A DNA stretch of 64,000 nt from Streptomyces canus (GTDB lineage Bacteria; Actinomycetota; Actinomycetes; Streptomycetales; Streptomycetaceae), in assembly GCF_041435015.1 (NCBI RefSeq), contig NZ_CP107989.1, forward strand, positions 8,370,001-8,434,000. Reading direction: 5' to 3'. Shown in pieces: positions 1 to 9,074 of the stretch. The notes under the pieces are model-generated. The model was not told where the DNA came from. It searched no databases and saw nothing but the letters and a program-made list of their open reading frames with translations. The position numbers and the translations under genes were made by a program. The first letter of the stretch is position 1; each line of letters opens with the position of its first letter.

Positions 1-2138
1 GCCGTCGTGGCTGGTCGCCCGGCTCCCCGCGCCTCTGGGTCGGTCGGCTCACCGTTGGCCAGTTTGCTGGGCCACCACACCTTCTCGCCCACGTCCAGGA
101 ACAGGGACGTGACCAGCACCGACCGCACGATGAACGTGTCCAGCAGGACGCCCAGCGCCACCGTGAAGCCGATCTCCGCGAAGGCGACCATCGGCAGGGT
201 GCCGAGAGCGGCGAAGGTGCCGGCCAGGACCAGGCCGGCGGAGGTGATGACGGCGCCGGTCGCGGCCAGACCCGTGATCACGCCCGCGCGGGTGCCTCCG
301 TGGGCCGCCTCCTCGCGGATGCGGGTGGTCAGGAAGATGTTGTAGTCGATGCCGAGGGCCACCAGGAAGACGAAGACGAACAGCGGGAAGTCCGTGGTCT
401 CGCCCGCGTAGTCGAACACGTGGCGGAAGGCCAGGGCGCTGATGCCCAGGGCCGCCGCGAAGGACAGGATCACCGTCCCGACCAGCAGCAACGGGGCGAT
501 CAGGGCGCGCAGCAGGCCGCACAGGATCAGCAGGACGACCGCGAGCACCAGCGGGATGATCAGGATGTTGTCGTGCGTGGTCGCCTTGTCCATGTCCAGC
601 AGGGCGGCCGTACCGCCGCCGACCCGGGCGTCGGCGTCCGGGACCGCGTGGACGGCGTCCCGGACCCGCTCCACCGTCTGTTTCGCGGCCTCGCTGTCGG
701 CCGGGGCGGTCATCGTCGCCTCGAAGAGGACCTTGCCTTCGTGTGACGGTTTGGTGCCCGGTGGCAGGCCGAGGGACGTGGGCACGACTCCCCGTGTTCC
801 GGCGACCGCCTCGCCGACCTGTCGTGCCTGGGCCTGGTTGCTGACGACGACCAGGGGATCGCCGCTGCCCGCCGCGAAGTACTTCGCGGAGACCTGCTGG
901 CCGACGATGGAGTCCGGTTTCCCGGTGAACGCGTCCGCGTTGCTGATGCCTTCGGCGCGCAGCTGGATCAGGCCGAGCGAGCAGATCACGAGGGCCGCTG
1001 CCGTGGCGCTCCAGACCATCCGGGGGCGGAGGGCCATACGGCGGCCGGCGCGGGCCCAGAGGCCGGTCTCGATGCGGTCGGGGTCGCCGAAGCGCGGGAT
1101 GGTCGGCCAGAAGATCCAGCGGCCGAAGATCACCAGCAGGGCCGGGAACAGGGTCGTCATCGCCAGCAGGGCGACCGCGACACCGATCGCGGCGACCGGA
1201 CCGAGGCCCCGGGTCGAGTTCATCTCGGCGGTCAGCAGGACCAGCATGCTCAGGACGACGGTCGCGCCGGAGGCGAGCACTGCCGGGCCCGCCCGGTGCA
1301 GGGCGCGGACCATCGCCTCGTGGCGGTCCTCGTGGTGGTGCAGTTCCTCCCGGTAGCGGGCGACCAGCAGCAGGGCATAGTCGGTCCCCGCCCCGAAGAC
1401 GAGCACGGTCAGAATGCCCGCGCTCTGGCCGTTGACGGTCAGTCCCGCGTGCGTGGCGAGCAGATAGATCAAGGCCTGCGCGGTGAACAGCGCGGCGACC
1501 ACGGAGAGCAGCGGGACCAGAAGCAGGGTGGGGCTGCGAAAGGTGATGAGCAGCATGACGATGACGACGGCCATCGCCGACAGCAGCAGCGTCGAGTCGA
1601 TGCCCTCGAAGGCCTTGGAGAAGTCCGCGGACGTGCCGCCGGGGCCGGTGATGTGCACGGCGAGGCCGTCGCCGCCCTTGCCCACGATGTCACGGAGGGA
1701 GTCGACCGCGGGCGCGATCTCCTTCCAGCCCTTCTCGTCCATGGTGACCGGGACGAGGATCTGGGCCGCGCGCGGGTCGCTTGGCCGGTCGTAGATCGGG
1801 CCCCGGGTCTCCGAGCCGCGGACGCCGTGTGCCGTCAGCTGCTTGATCTCGGCCGTGTCCTTGGCGATCGAGGCGCGCTCCTGCGGCGTGAGGCCGCTCT
1901 CGCGCGCGTAGACGACGACCGCGGGGATCTGTTCCGGCCTGAAGTCCTCGGAGAGCTGGAGGACCTGGGTCGACTCCGCGGAGCCGGGCAGCCACGAGGC
2001 CGCGTCGTTGTCCTGGGCGTCGGTGAGCTTGGAGGCCAGGGGCGCCGTCAGGAACAGCACCACCAACCACAGTGCCAGCACCACCCACTTGGCACGCCGT
2101 CCGCAGACGAAGTGCGCGATGCCCCGATTCCCGGTCAT
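1..2138 (-). CDS. MMPL/RND-family membrane transporter (3' end cut by window edge)
   Basis: The reading frame starts at ATG 2138 and stays open to the left edge, giving about 712 visible codons. The start region has a short cytoplasmic stretch and a first membrane helix (KWVVLALWLVVLFLTAPLAS), then a large extracytoplasmic loop, a cluster of helices, a second loop and a second cluster, which is the duplicated layout of MMPL proteins. The visible end (VWWPSKLANGEPTDPE) is the usual C-terminal signature, so only a few codons are missing. Family members are proton-driven exporters of lipids, drugs or siderophores at the cytoplasmic membrane; the substrate cannot be told here. It diverges from rpe across about 130 bp. 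Confidence 0.9.
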   Translation of the reverse strand, partial: MTGNRGIAHFVCGRRAKWVVLALWLVVLFLTAPLASKLTDAQDNDAASWLPGSAESTQVLQLSEDFRPEQIPAVVVYARESGLTPQERASIAKDTAEIKQLTAHGVRGSETRGPIYDRPSDPRAAQILVPVTMDEKGWKEIAPAVDSLRDIVGKGGDGLAVHITGPGGTSADFSKAFEGIDSTLLLSAMAVVIVMLLITFRSPTLLLVPLLSVVAALFTAQALIYLLATHAGLTVNGQSAGILTVLVFGAGTDYALLLVARYREELHHHEDRHEAMVRALHRAGPAVLASGATVVLSMLVLLTAEMNSTRGLGPVAAIGVAVALLAMTTLFPALLVIFGRWIFWPTIPRFGDPDRIETGLWARAGRRMALRPRMVWSATAAALVICSLGLIQLRAEGISNADAFTGKPDSIVGQQVSAKYFAAGSGDPLVVVSNQAQARQVGEAVAGTRGVVPTSLGLPPGTKPSHEGKVLFEATMTAPADSEAAKQTVERVRDAVHAVPDADARVGGGTAALLDMDKATTHDNILIIPLVLAVVLLILCGLLRALIAPLLLVGTVILSFAAALGISALAFRHVFDYAGETTDFPLFVFVFLVALGIDYNIFLTTRIREEAAHGGTRAGVITGLAATGAVITSAGLVLAGTFAALGTLPMVAFAEIGFTVALGVLLDTFIVRSVLVTSLFLDVGEKVWWPSKLANGEPTDPEARGAGRPATT

Positions 2139-2272
2139 GGCCACCCCCGGCGCCACCTGTCGAGCCGATCAGCCGCCCAGCATGACACGCACAGGTCGTT
2201 CACAACATCCGATGAACGGCTTAGGTCTGGACCGGCGCGCCCCTTCGCGCCCCGGCATGGGAGGCTTGGGGC

Positions 2273-2959
2273 ATGGCCGCGCAGATCAATCCCAGCATCC
2301 TGTCCGCCGACTTCGCCCGCCTCGCGGACGAGGCGAAGGCGGTCGAGGGAGCCGACTGGCTCCACGTAGACGTCATGGACAACCATTTCGTCCCGAACCT
2401 CACGCTCGGTGTGCCGGTCGTAGAGTCTCTGGCCCGTGCGACGGACACCCCGCTGGACTGCCATCTGATGATCGAGGCCCCCGATCGCTGGGCGCCCCAG
2501 TACGTAGAGGCGGGGGCTTCCTCCGTCACCTTCCATGTGGAGGCTGCCGCCGCTCCGGTCCGGCTCGCCCGGGAGATCCGGGCCAAGGGCGCCCGCGCCT
2601 CCATGGCGCTGAAGCCCGCGACGCCCATCGAGCCGTACGAGGACCTGCTCCCCGAGCTCGACATGCTGCTGATCATGACGGTCGAGCCCGGTTTCGGGGG
2701 ACAGGCCTTCCTCGACATCATGCTCCCCAAGATTCGCCGGACCCGCGAGTTGATCAGCAAGCACGGCCTTGAGCTGTGGCTCCAGGTCGACGGTGGCGTC
2801 TCGGCCTCCACCATCGAGCGCTGCGCGGACGCGGGCGCCGATGTCTTCGTCGCCGGGTCCGCGGTGTACGGGGCGTCCGACCCGGCCGAGGCGGTACGTG
2901 TATTGCGCAACCAGGCGGAGGGGGCGACCGCTAAGGCTTCGTGGGCGTGCGACCACTGA
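2273..2959 (+). CDS. rpe: Ribulose-phosphate 3-epimerase
   Basis: The 228-residue product is a full-length TIM-barrel epimerase that interconverts ribulose 5-phosphate and xylulose 5-phosphate in the pentose phosphate pathway. It begins with [10 protein letters not shown] and has the metal and catalytic motif [12 protein letters not shown] (about residues 32-43), the CHLMIE strand, [12 protein letters not shown] around residue 145, and VDGGV with a following phosphate-binding glycine region. A GGGAGG ribosome site at 2259-2264 lies 8 nt before the ATG. The last residues ([11 protein letters not shown]) are a non-conserved tail. Only weak intergenic features separate it from the downstream regulator. 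Confidence 0.95.
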   Translation: MAAQINPSILSADFARLADEAKAVEGADWLHVDVMDNHFVPNLTLGVPVVESLARATDTPLDCHLMIEAPDRWAPQYVEAGASSVTFHVEAAAAPVRLAREIRAKGARASMALKPATPIEPYEDLLPELDMLLIMTVEPGFGGQAFLDIMLPKIRRTRELISKHGLELWLQVDGGVSASTIERCADAGADVFVAGSAVYGASDPAEAVRVLRNQAEGATAKASWACDH

Positions 2960-2981
2960 GCCAAGGGAACGTGAACGGCTT

Positions 2982-2997
2982 CGATCAGGGCTGATCA
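2982..2997. promoter_or_regulatory. Small inverted repeat upstream of the SorC/DeoR-type regulator
   Basis: The arms GATCA (2983-2987) and TGATC (2992-2996) surround GGGC and extend by further partly matching bases. The site lies in the 100-bp gap between rpe and the regulator, where an autoregulatory operator would be expected. It is short and could be chance. Confidence 0.25.
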
Positions 2998-3061
2998 AGT
3001 GCGCCGGATCTGCAAGGATGAACGGCGAATCCAGAGTGTGAACAGCAGTGAGGAGATCGCC

Positions 3062-4081
3062 GTGTCGGGTATGTCGGCTGGCCGGTCAGCCATGCGGATG
3101 GGACCCGCTGAGCTGGTGCAGGCGGCGGCCATGGCCCGCCGCTTCTACCTCGAGGGCAAGTCCAAGATCCAGATCGCGGAGGAGTTCGGCGTCAGCCGCT
3201 TCAAGGTGGCCCGGGTCCTGGAGACCGCCCTCGAACGGGATCTCGTACGCATCGAGATCCGCGTGCCGGCCGAGCTGGACGCCGAGCGCTCCGACGCGCT
3301 CCGCGCCCGGTACGGCCTCAGGCACGCCGTCGTGGTGGAGTCCCCGGCCGAGGCCCAGGACTCGCCGGACCCCGAGAACCTGGGAGAAGTGGCCGCCGAC
3401 CTGCTCGGCGAACTGGTCGACGAGGGCGACATCCTGGGCCTGGCCTGGGGTCGTTCCACCATCCACATGGCGGCCGCCCTCGACCGGCTGCCACCGTGCA
3501 CGGTGGTGCAGTTGACCGGTGTGTACGACGCCGGGACCGCCGAGCGCGGTTCGGTGGAGGCGGTGCGGCGGGCCGCCCAGGTGTCCGGCGGGGACGCCCA
3601 CCCCATCTACGCGCCGATGCTGCTGCCGGACGCGGCCACCGCGGCCGCGTTGCGCAACCAGACCGGGATCGCCCGGGCCTTCGAGTACTTCGACAAGGTC
3701 ACGGTCGCCTGTGTCTCCATCGGCTCCTGGGAGCCGGGCATCTCGACGGTGCACGACATGCTCAGCGACGAGGAGCGCGGCCACTACGCCTCGCTCGGCG
3801 TCGCCGCCGAGATGTCCGCGCACCTCTTCGACTCCGAAGGGCGCCGGGTCGGGCGGGACCTGGGCGAGCGGTGCATCACCGTCAAGGCCGACCAGCTCCG
3901 CCGTATCCCCGAGGTCGTCGCGATCGCCGGGGGACAGCGCAAGGCGGCCGCGATCGACGCGGTGCTGCGGTCCGGACTCGTCACCAGCCTGGTGACGGAC
4001 ACCTCCGCCGCGGACTACCTGATGACGGCGGGGACGACCCCGAAGCCGGCACTCAACAGGGCGGACCCGGACGGGCCCTGA
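3062..4081 (+). CDS. SorC/DeoR-type sugar-binding transcriptional regulator
   Basis: A helix-turn-helix region occupies about residues 12-60 (FYLEGKSKIQIAEEFGVSRF), followed by a long C-terminal sugar-binding domain of the SorC/DeoR type with the characteristic LGLAWGRSTIHMAAAL segment. Such regulators sense a phosphorylated sugar, so its place beside rpe suggests control linked to pentose phosphates, but the target is unknown. I chose GTG 3062 because AGGAG at 3051-3055 lies 6 nt upstream; an in-frame GTG at 3038 would add eight residues. The product is about 339 residues, normal for the family. The gene ends 9 bp before the interrupted ribonuclease gene. Confidence 0.88.
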   Translation: MSGMSAGRSAMRMGPAELVQAAAMARRFYLEGKSKIQIAEEFGVSRFKVARVLETALERDLVRIEIRVPAELDAERSDALRARYGLRHAVVVESPAEAQDSPDPENLGEVAADLLGELVDEGDILGLAWGRSTIHMAAALDRLPPCTVVQLTGVYDAGTAERGSVEAVRRAAQVSGGDAHPIYAPMLLPDAATAAALRNQTGIARAFEYFDKVTVACVSIGSWEPGISTVHDMLSDEERGHYASLGVAAEMSAHLFDSEGRRVGRDLGERCITVKADQLRRIPEVVAIAGGQRKAAAIDAVLRSGLVTSLVTDTSAADYLMTAGTTPKPALNRADPDGP

Positions 4082-4090
4082 CGGAAGGCC

Positions 4091-4372
4091 ATGAGGGACG
4101 GCCGCGGCAGCATCGAGCGCATGCTGCTGCGGTTCGTCTCCCGAATGCTTCTGTGTCTGCTCGTCCTGACGGGGTGTTCGGCCACCGGCACCGAGCCGTC
4201 GACGGGCGGCGGCCTGGCCACCGTCCAGGAGTCGAAGCTCCCGGCCGAGGCCCGGCAGACCCTCGAACTCATCGACAGGGGCGGGCCGTTCCCGTACGCC
4301 AAGGACGGCTCGGTCTTCGGGAACTTCGAGCGACTGCTGCCCGCGCGCCAGCGCGGTTACTACCACGAGTAG
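4091..4372 (+). pseudogene. Guanyl-specific ribonuclease (RNase Sa/barnase family), 5' fragment cut by insertion
   Basis: This encodes a lipoprotein-type export signal (LLCLLVLTGC, with a lipobox cysteine) and the first half of a microbial guanyl-specific ribonuclease: LPAEARQTLELIDRGGPFPY, then VFGNFERLLP and RGYYHE. The frame stops right after the catalytic glutamate of the YYHEY motif because the following DNA is foreign. The missing part, TVPTPGSRDRGARRIVTG through the DDHY motif, lies at 14038-14155 in the matching frame. The 93-residue product keeps the Glu but lacks the catalytic Arg and His, so it should be inactive. GGAAGG at 4083-4088 is close to the ATG. Confidence 0.85.
4361..4371. 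repeat. Left copy of 11-bp direct repeat flanking the insert (attL-like core)
   Basis: TACCACGAGTA occurs here and again at 14027-14037. Bases just outside the match differ on both sides. Joining the host DNA across one copy restores an uninterrupted RNase Sa-type reading frame, so the repeat marks the recombination point. It covers codons for Tyr-His-Glu-Tyr of the active site. Confidence 0.8.
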
Positions 4373-4383
4373 CTGCCTCTGAC

Positions 4384-4399
4384 TGTCTCTGACTGCCTC
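4384..4399. repeat. Left copy of 16-bp repeat near element end
   Basis: TGTCTCTGACTGCCTC is found here and identically at 13931-13946 in the same orientation. Around each copy the DNA has a loose 10-nt periodicity of the type CTGYCTCYGA. Such repeats near both ends could be arm-type recombinase binding sites. Confidence 0.6.
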
Positions 4400-5422
4400 G
4401 CGTCCTCATATGCGCAGATCGGATGGGTGTGTCAGGGGTGCCTGAAGGTGTGGGGTCGATTCAGGGTCGAAGTGGCTGCCCGGTAAACGGCAATTCTCTG
4501 GAAGGCTGGGGAATCTCATCCTGAGAGTTGGCGATCGGTGAGCCAGGACCGGCTCCGCCTTGAGCTGAACCCGGCGTACAGCCCGACTCGTCTGCCGCCA
4601 GGCGCTCCTGACCAGTGAAAGCACCGGCCAAGGGCCCTTTTTGCCGTACTAGGGGCTTGTTCGGATCCCGTTCCGCACCGGGTCAAACCGGACCGCGCGG
4701 CTACGTAAATAGCCACGAGAGTAACCGTGCATAGGGGGCCGGAGGTTGGCGGCTGCGCGGCCTGACCTGGTGCCGGCGCCGCTGCCCTCCGAGACGGCGA
4801 CGATGTAGAGCCTAGGTGGGCAGCAATGCTGCTCAGCCCCAGGACGCCACTGGTGTGAACGAAATGTCCTGCCGGACTGCTCCGGCACGTCGTTCAGCAC
4901 CGTTGTAGAGGTCGTTGCCGCGGCGCAGGGTGACGCTCTGATGGTCTCGGGCCAGCCGATCCCATACCCAAGGGGTCCCGGCCGGCGTGTTTCTGTCAGC
5001 TGGGCCTTGGACGCCGTACGGATGCCGGGCGACGCCCTACGACGGCACCGAGTCACCGGACCGGTCACCCGCCGTTGCACCAGGCCCTGTGCCGTTGCAC
5101 AGGCCCCGTGCTTGCGGCGCCCCACTCGACCTTGCGGCGCTCCACTCGACGCGGTGCCCCCGCCGGGCCTACCTTCGAGGTCCTTCGTCCTTCCCGTGCA
5201 GGGGGACCCATGCGGTCACACAGACCAACGCCGTGGGCGGCAGCGCGGTTGCTGATGTCCGTACGGCTGCTGCTCGCATGGGGTCCCATCCTTCCGGGAC
5301 ATCCATGGCCCGACAACGGACTGTACCTGTGGGTGTGCAAGGGGGAGGGGGCTGCCGGTGGGCGGAGTTCCTGCCGATCGAACCCTCCGACTACTTCCAC
5401 GAATTCGCGCTGCGTCGGGCGG
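4400..5422. other. Gene-poor left end of the element
   Basis: About 1 kb without a reading frame that I recognise. It contains short hairpins, a T-rich run near 4638-4643, and the tandem duplications at 5071-5150. Possible coding-like snippets in several frames do not join into a domain. It may hold eroded genes. Confidence 0.5.
5071..5150. repeat. Two adjacent 20-bp tandem duplications
   Basis: Positions 5071-5090 and 5091-5110 are imperfect copies of a unit starting GCCGTTGCAC. Positions 5111-5130 and 5131-5150 are copies of CTTGCGGCGCCCCACTCGAC with one mismatch. The four units abut, making an 80-bp minisatellite-like block in otherwise non-coding DNA. Confidence 0.7.
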
Positions 5423-6601
5423 CTACACCAGGACGGGCAGCGATACGAGCCCGCGGACGAGACGCGTGTGGCGCCACTCCAACCGGTCGGCTGGTCCCGC
5501 GAGACGGATTCCGGGAAACCGGCTCAGTACCGCCCGCAGGGCGATCTCCGCCTCGGCCTTGGCCAGGGGAGCGCCGACGCAGCGGTGGATGCCGTGGCCG
5601 AAGCTGAGGTGGGCGGTGGCGTCCCGGTCCAGGTCGAGCAGGTCCGGTGACGGGAAGCGGGCCGGGTCGCGGTTGGCGGCTCCGAGGGCGATCAGTACCG
5701 GGGCGCCGGCCGGGATGTCGGTACCGCCGAGCGTGACGGGTTTTGTGGTGAACCGGAAGGTGGCGGTACTGACGGGGGAGTCCCATCGAAGCAACTCGTC
5801 GAGTACGGCCGGGACATCGTCCGGATTCTTCCGGAGGCGATCCAGCTCGGCGGAGCGCTGGAGCAATGCGAGGGTGGCGTTGCCGAGGAAGTTGGTGGTG
5901 GTCTCGTGCCCGGCCACGAGCAGCAGTACCGCCAGGGAGACCAGTTCCTCTTCGCTGAGATGGTCGCCTCCGTCGCGAGCCGAGATGAGTCCGTCGAGGA
6001 GGGAGTTGCCGGGGTTCAGGCGCTTGGCGGCGATGAGGGTCGTCATGTAGTCGGCCAGGGAATGCGAGGCCGCGTCGATGGAGTCGGGGTTGCCTGCCGC
6101 GAACAGCTCTCCGGACCAGCGCCGGACGTCGGGTCGGTCTCCCGCAGGCACTCCGAGCAGTTCGCAGATCACGATGACCGGCAGCGGCACCGCCAGGCCG
6201 GCCACGAAGTCGAACCGTTCGCCGACGGGCCACTGATCCAGCAACTCGTCGGTGACGCGGGCGATGAACGGGCGCAGCTGCGCGACGGCTCCGTTCGTGA
6301 ATGCCTTGGTCACCAGCTTGCGCAGCCGGGTGTGCTGGGGTGGATCGGTGGCCAGCATGGTGTGTGCCACCGCCGGGTGCAGCCGACGCCGTGGCTCCTT
6401 GCCCGCGAAGAACGCGGCCGTGTCCTTCGAGAGCCGAGCGTCGCCGAGGGCATCCCGGGCTTCCGCGTAGCCGGTGACCACGTAGCTGGGGTGACTACCG
6501 GACCCGGTGGGCAGGGGCTGCACGGGGCAACTGGACCGCATGGCCGCGTAGGTGGGGTAGGGGTCCTGGAGGAAGCGGGGGTCTTGGCTCAGGTCGGTCA
6601 T
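5423..6601 (-). CDS. Cytochrome P450 monooxygenase
   Basis: The 392-residue soluble bacterial P450 has the I-helix oxygen-activation motif AGHETTT, the K-helix ExxR in DELLRWDSP, and the heme-cysteine loop FGHGIHRCVGAPLAKAE. It needs ferredoxin and a reductase, neither of which is beside it. MTDLSQDPRF at 6601 fits the usual family N-terminus. The frame stays open upstream to 6880 without a good ribosome site, and that extra segment is not P450-like. It is the leftmost cargo gene of the insert. Substrate and subfamily (CYP105/107-like by feel) are unknown. Confidence 0.9.
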   Translation of the reverse strand: MTDLSQDPRFLQDPYPTYAAMRSSCPVQPLPTGSGSHPSYVVTGYAEARDALGDARLSKDTAAFFAGKEPRRRLHPAVAHTMLATDPPQHTRLRKLVTKAFTNGAVAQLRPFIARVTDELLDQWPVGERFDFVAGLAVPLPVIVICELLGVPAGDRPDVRRWSGELFAAGNPDSIDAASHSLADYMTTLIAAKRLNPGNSLLDGLISARDGGDHLSEEELVSLAVLLLVAGHETTTNFLGNATLALLQRSAELDRLRKNPDDVPAVLDELLRWDSPVSTATFRFTTKPVTLGGTDIPAGAPVLIALGAANRDPARFPSPDLLDLDRDATAHLSFGHGIHRCVGAPLAKAEAEIALRAVLSRFPGIRLAGPADRLEWRHTRLVRGLVSLPVLV

Positions 6602-7115
6602 GCTTTCAGGCTGCAGCCCGCTCCGGCTGGTCGTCATCCCCGACACGCCCAACACAGGGCCCGCAGGCGTCGGTTGGCCGGTTGCCAGGAGGAGCAGGAG
6701 CCGCTTCGTGTCCGCGCGGACGTCCTGGTGGGAGACGGCCTTCGCCGACGGCAGGACGACCTCGTCGGCGAACCGGCCGGTCTTCGAGGCGGGCGGCGCT
6801 GCCTTCACAACCACCGCTTCGACCGCCGTGGCTCCTTGCTCCGTTCCAGCGCCGAACGCGGCCTGGGCCATCTCCCGCACCCGGACCGGTACGGCCGAAG
6901 GACGAGGACCAACCGGTCCAGATTCACGCGGAGATGAGTCCCGTCATCCGCGGAGTGGGGCGCATCAGCTGCACGACGCTCGCCCGCCGGTACCTTCCGC
7001 GCATGGGCGTTGCCCTCGTCCCCTGCACCGCACAGGACTTCATCAACGCCATAGCAGCGTAAGTCTTCACGCCGATCGTCCCTGCGCCGATACGCTGTGA
7101 CGACCATGCAGGTGC
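6602..7115. other. Unassigned DNA between P450 and recombinase remnant
   Basis: About 510 bp. The P450 frame stays open upstream to an ATG at 6880, giving about 93 residues that match nothing I know. Sequence immediately next to the truncated recombinase is also unrecognised and may be another eroded fragment. No convincing promoter is visible. Confidence 0.4.
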
Positions 7116-7661
7116 CTTCAGTTCGCCGGTGAGGAACTCCAGGCCGACGTCGCTCGCCTTCAGCTCCTCGGCGAGCATGGCAAGTTCGATGCCGCGGCCG
7201 GGCTGCTTGTGCTCGTGGACGACGAGGGTCACGGCGACGCCGGAGGAGCGAATCTCCCAGGCGAGCTTCACAGCACCTTCCGGTTCGGGGCGTCGGGTGG
7301 CGCGGGTGGAGACTTCTCCGAAAAGACGCGGGTCACCCCAGCCTTGGCGAGGGAGTCGAGCTGCGCGTCCAGGGACTGCCGGGCGGTCGAGGCACGGGGC
7401 GTATCCGAGGCGGACGTGCCCGACCGGCTCGGCGCCGGCGTTCGCGGGCCGGGGCAGCTCGGCCCATACCGACCCCGCCTTGCGTACGGCGGGGGTCCGC
7501 ACACTGAGCGCCTTGGAGAGTTGGGGCACGAGGCGGAAGCGCGCGGTGTGGTACTCGATGGCCACTCTGCCCTTCCCGGTCCGGCATGGGGAGCCCGCCG
7601 GGGTGGCGCAGGTGGACATCGGGCAGTCGTGGGATTCCACGCGCTTGCAGTCGTCGCTCAC
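7116..7661 (-). pseudogene. Serine recombinase (resolvase/invertase type), frameshifted and truncated
   Basis: The sequence resembles a resolvase-type recombinase I recall as common in Streptomyces: a cysteine-containing leader (DCPMSTC, AGSPCRTGKG), then VGHVRLGYA, the STARQSLDAQLDSL segment, TRVFSEK, STRATRRPE and LAMLAEELKASDVGLEFLTG. It is broken. One extra base near 7396-7399 shifts the frame after LGYA, and one missing base near 7310-7318 restores it after FSEK. Similarity ends abruptly after GELK at about 7116, so the C-terminal half, including the DNA-binding domain, is gone. It is likely a relic of the mobility functions of this insert or of an older element. Confidence 0.8.
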
Positions 7662-7775
7662 GACCCCAAACTGTTTTATGAGGGTGTTTCACGAGCGACC
7701 ACCTAGAAAAGTGGGACTGGCCAATGGGATAGGCAGGCAGCCCCTCCGAAAGCCCTCCACAGACCACAGAAGATG

Positions 7776-8207
7776 TCAGGCGGCGAACACTTGGGAGTCG
7801 TCGGCGAACGCCTTGAATTCCAGGGCGTTGCCGGCCGGGTCGAGCAGGAACATCGTCCATTGCTCGCCGGTTTCGCCTGCGAAGCGCACGTAGGGCTCGA
7901 TGACGAATTCGGTGTCCGCGGCGCGCAGCCGGTCGGCGAGCCGGTGGAAGGCGTCGATGGTCAGGATCAGCCCGAAGTGCGGTACGGGGACGTCGTGGCC
8001 GTCGACCGGGTTGTGTATCTGTCCGGTACGGGCAGGGGCGAGGTGGGTGACGAACTGGTGGCCGTGCAGATTCCAGTCCACCCAGGTGTCGGCGCTACGG
8101 CCCTGCTCCAGGCCGAGCGTCTCGCCGTAGAAGCGGCGGGCGGCGTCCAGGTCGTCGACCGGGACAGCGAGGTGGAAGCGGGGGATGGGGGAGGTGAGAA
8201 CGGACAT
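7776..8207 (-). CDS. VOC-fold (glyoxalase/bleomycin-resistance) protein
   Basis: The 143-residue protein has two beta-alpha-beta-beta-beta modules typical of the vicinal oxygen chelate fold: [17 protein letters not shown] at the N-terminus and [15 protein letters not shown] near the C-terminus. The usual metal ligands (His near residue 12, Glu in ALEFK) can be seen. Members are dioxygenases, isomerases, glutathione transferases or drug-binding proteins. It is the last gene of a leftward set after the SDR and old yellow enzyme genes, so a role in modifying the same electrophilic or aromatic compound is plausible. The exact reaction is unknown. Confidence 0.85.
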   Translation of the reverse strand: MSVLTSPIPRFHLAVPVDDLDAARRFYGETLGLEQGRSADTWVDWNLHGHQFVTHLAPARTGQIHNPVDGHDVPVPHFGLILTIDAFHRLADRLRAADTEFVIEPYVRFAGETGEQWTMFLLDPAGNALEFKAFADDSQVFAA

Positions 8208-8248
8208 GGGTCTGGGGTTCCTTCCTTGCGGCGAGGAGTGCCTGGTCC

Positions 8249-9001
8249 TTACCAGCTCTGGCGGGTGGGGGAAATGATCAGGTCGTTGACAGTGACGTCG
8301 GCGGGCTGGGCGAGGGCGTAGACGACGGCGTTGGCGACGCTTTGCGGGCTGATGGCGATGGCGTTCAGTTCCTGGGCCGCCGTTCGTCCGGCGGGGTCGG
8401 TGACCTTGTCGGCCCAGCCGGTGTCGATGACGCCGGGGCTGATCGTGGAGGCCTTGATGCCTTCGCGGACGCCGAGTTCCCTGCGCATGGACTCGGTCAT
8501 GGCCCGGACGAAGAACTTGGTGGAGCTGTAGACACCGGCGCCGTCTCCGACCTGGTGGCCGGCGACCGAGTCCATGTTGAGGATGTGGCCGGCCTTCTGG
8601 CGAAGCATGACCGGAAGGACGGCGTGGACGCCGTTGAGGTAGCCGCGGATGTTCACGTCGATCATCCGGTTCCAGTCGTCCATCGCGCCGTCCTTCCAGA
8701 AGGAGAACAGCATCAGGCCGGCGTTGTTGACCAGGACGTCGATCCGGCCGAACCGTTCGACAGCGAAGTCGGCCAGTGCCTGCATGTCCACGACGTCGGC
8801 GGCGTCGGCGACGTCGGCGAGCCTGGCGACGGCGGTGCCGCCGGTCATGTTGATGTCGGCGACCAGTTGGTCGAGGGTTTCCTGGCCGCGGGCGGCGGCG
8901 ACGATCTTGGCGCCGCGGGCTGAGAGGGCCTTGGCGCTGACGGCGCCGATGCCGGAGGAGGCGCCGGTGATGACGACGACCTTGTCCTGCAGGTGGTTCA
9001 T
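8249..9001 (-). CDS. Short-chain dehydrogenase/reductase
   Basis: A classical 250-residue SDR. The Rossmann glycine motif TGASSGIG lies near residues 13-20, NNAG around 90, the catalytic serine in MDSVAGHQ, and YSSTK gives the Tyr-x3-Lys pair. NAD(P)-dependent oxidation or reduction of a carbonyl or alcohol is expected. The start ATG 9001 follows the old yellow enzyme gene by 73 bp on the same strand, and the VOC gene follows after 41 bp, so co-transcription is likely. Confidence 0.9.
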   Translation of the reverse strand: MNHLQDKVVVITGASSGIGAVSAKALSARGAKIVAAARGQETLDQLVADINMTGGTAVARLADVADAADVVDMQALADFAVERFGRIDVLVNNAGLMLFSFWKDGAMDDWNRMIDVNIRGYLNGVHAVLPVMLRQKAGHILNMDSVAGHQVGDGAGVYSSTKFFVRAMTESMRRELGVREGIKASTISPGVIDTGWADKVTDPAGRTAAQELNAIAISPQSVANAVVYALAQPADVTVNDLIISPTRQSW

Positions 9002-9074
9002 GGGGATCTCTCAGTGCGGTGGTTCAGCGCGCCTTCCCTGGTGAGGGCAGCGTGGCGGAGGCTGTAAGGGGGTG

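Noticed and set aside
4649..5125. 158-codon minus-strand frame in the left end of the insert
   Set aside because: No recognisable domain, mixed codon use and overlap with tandem repeats; not called as a gene.
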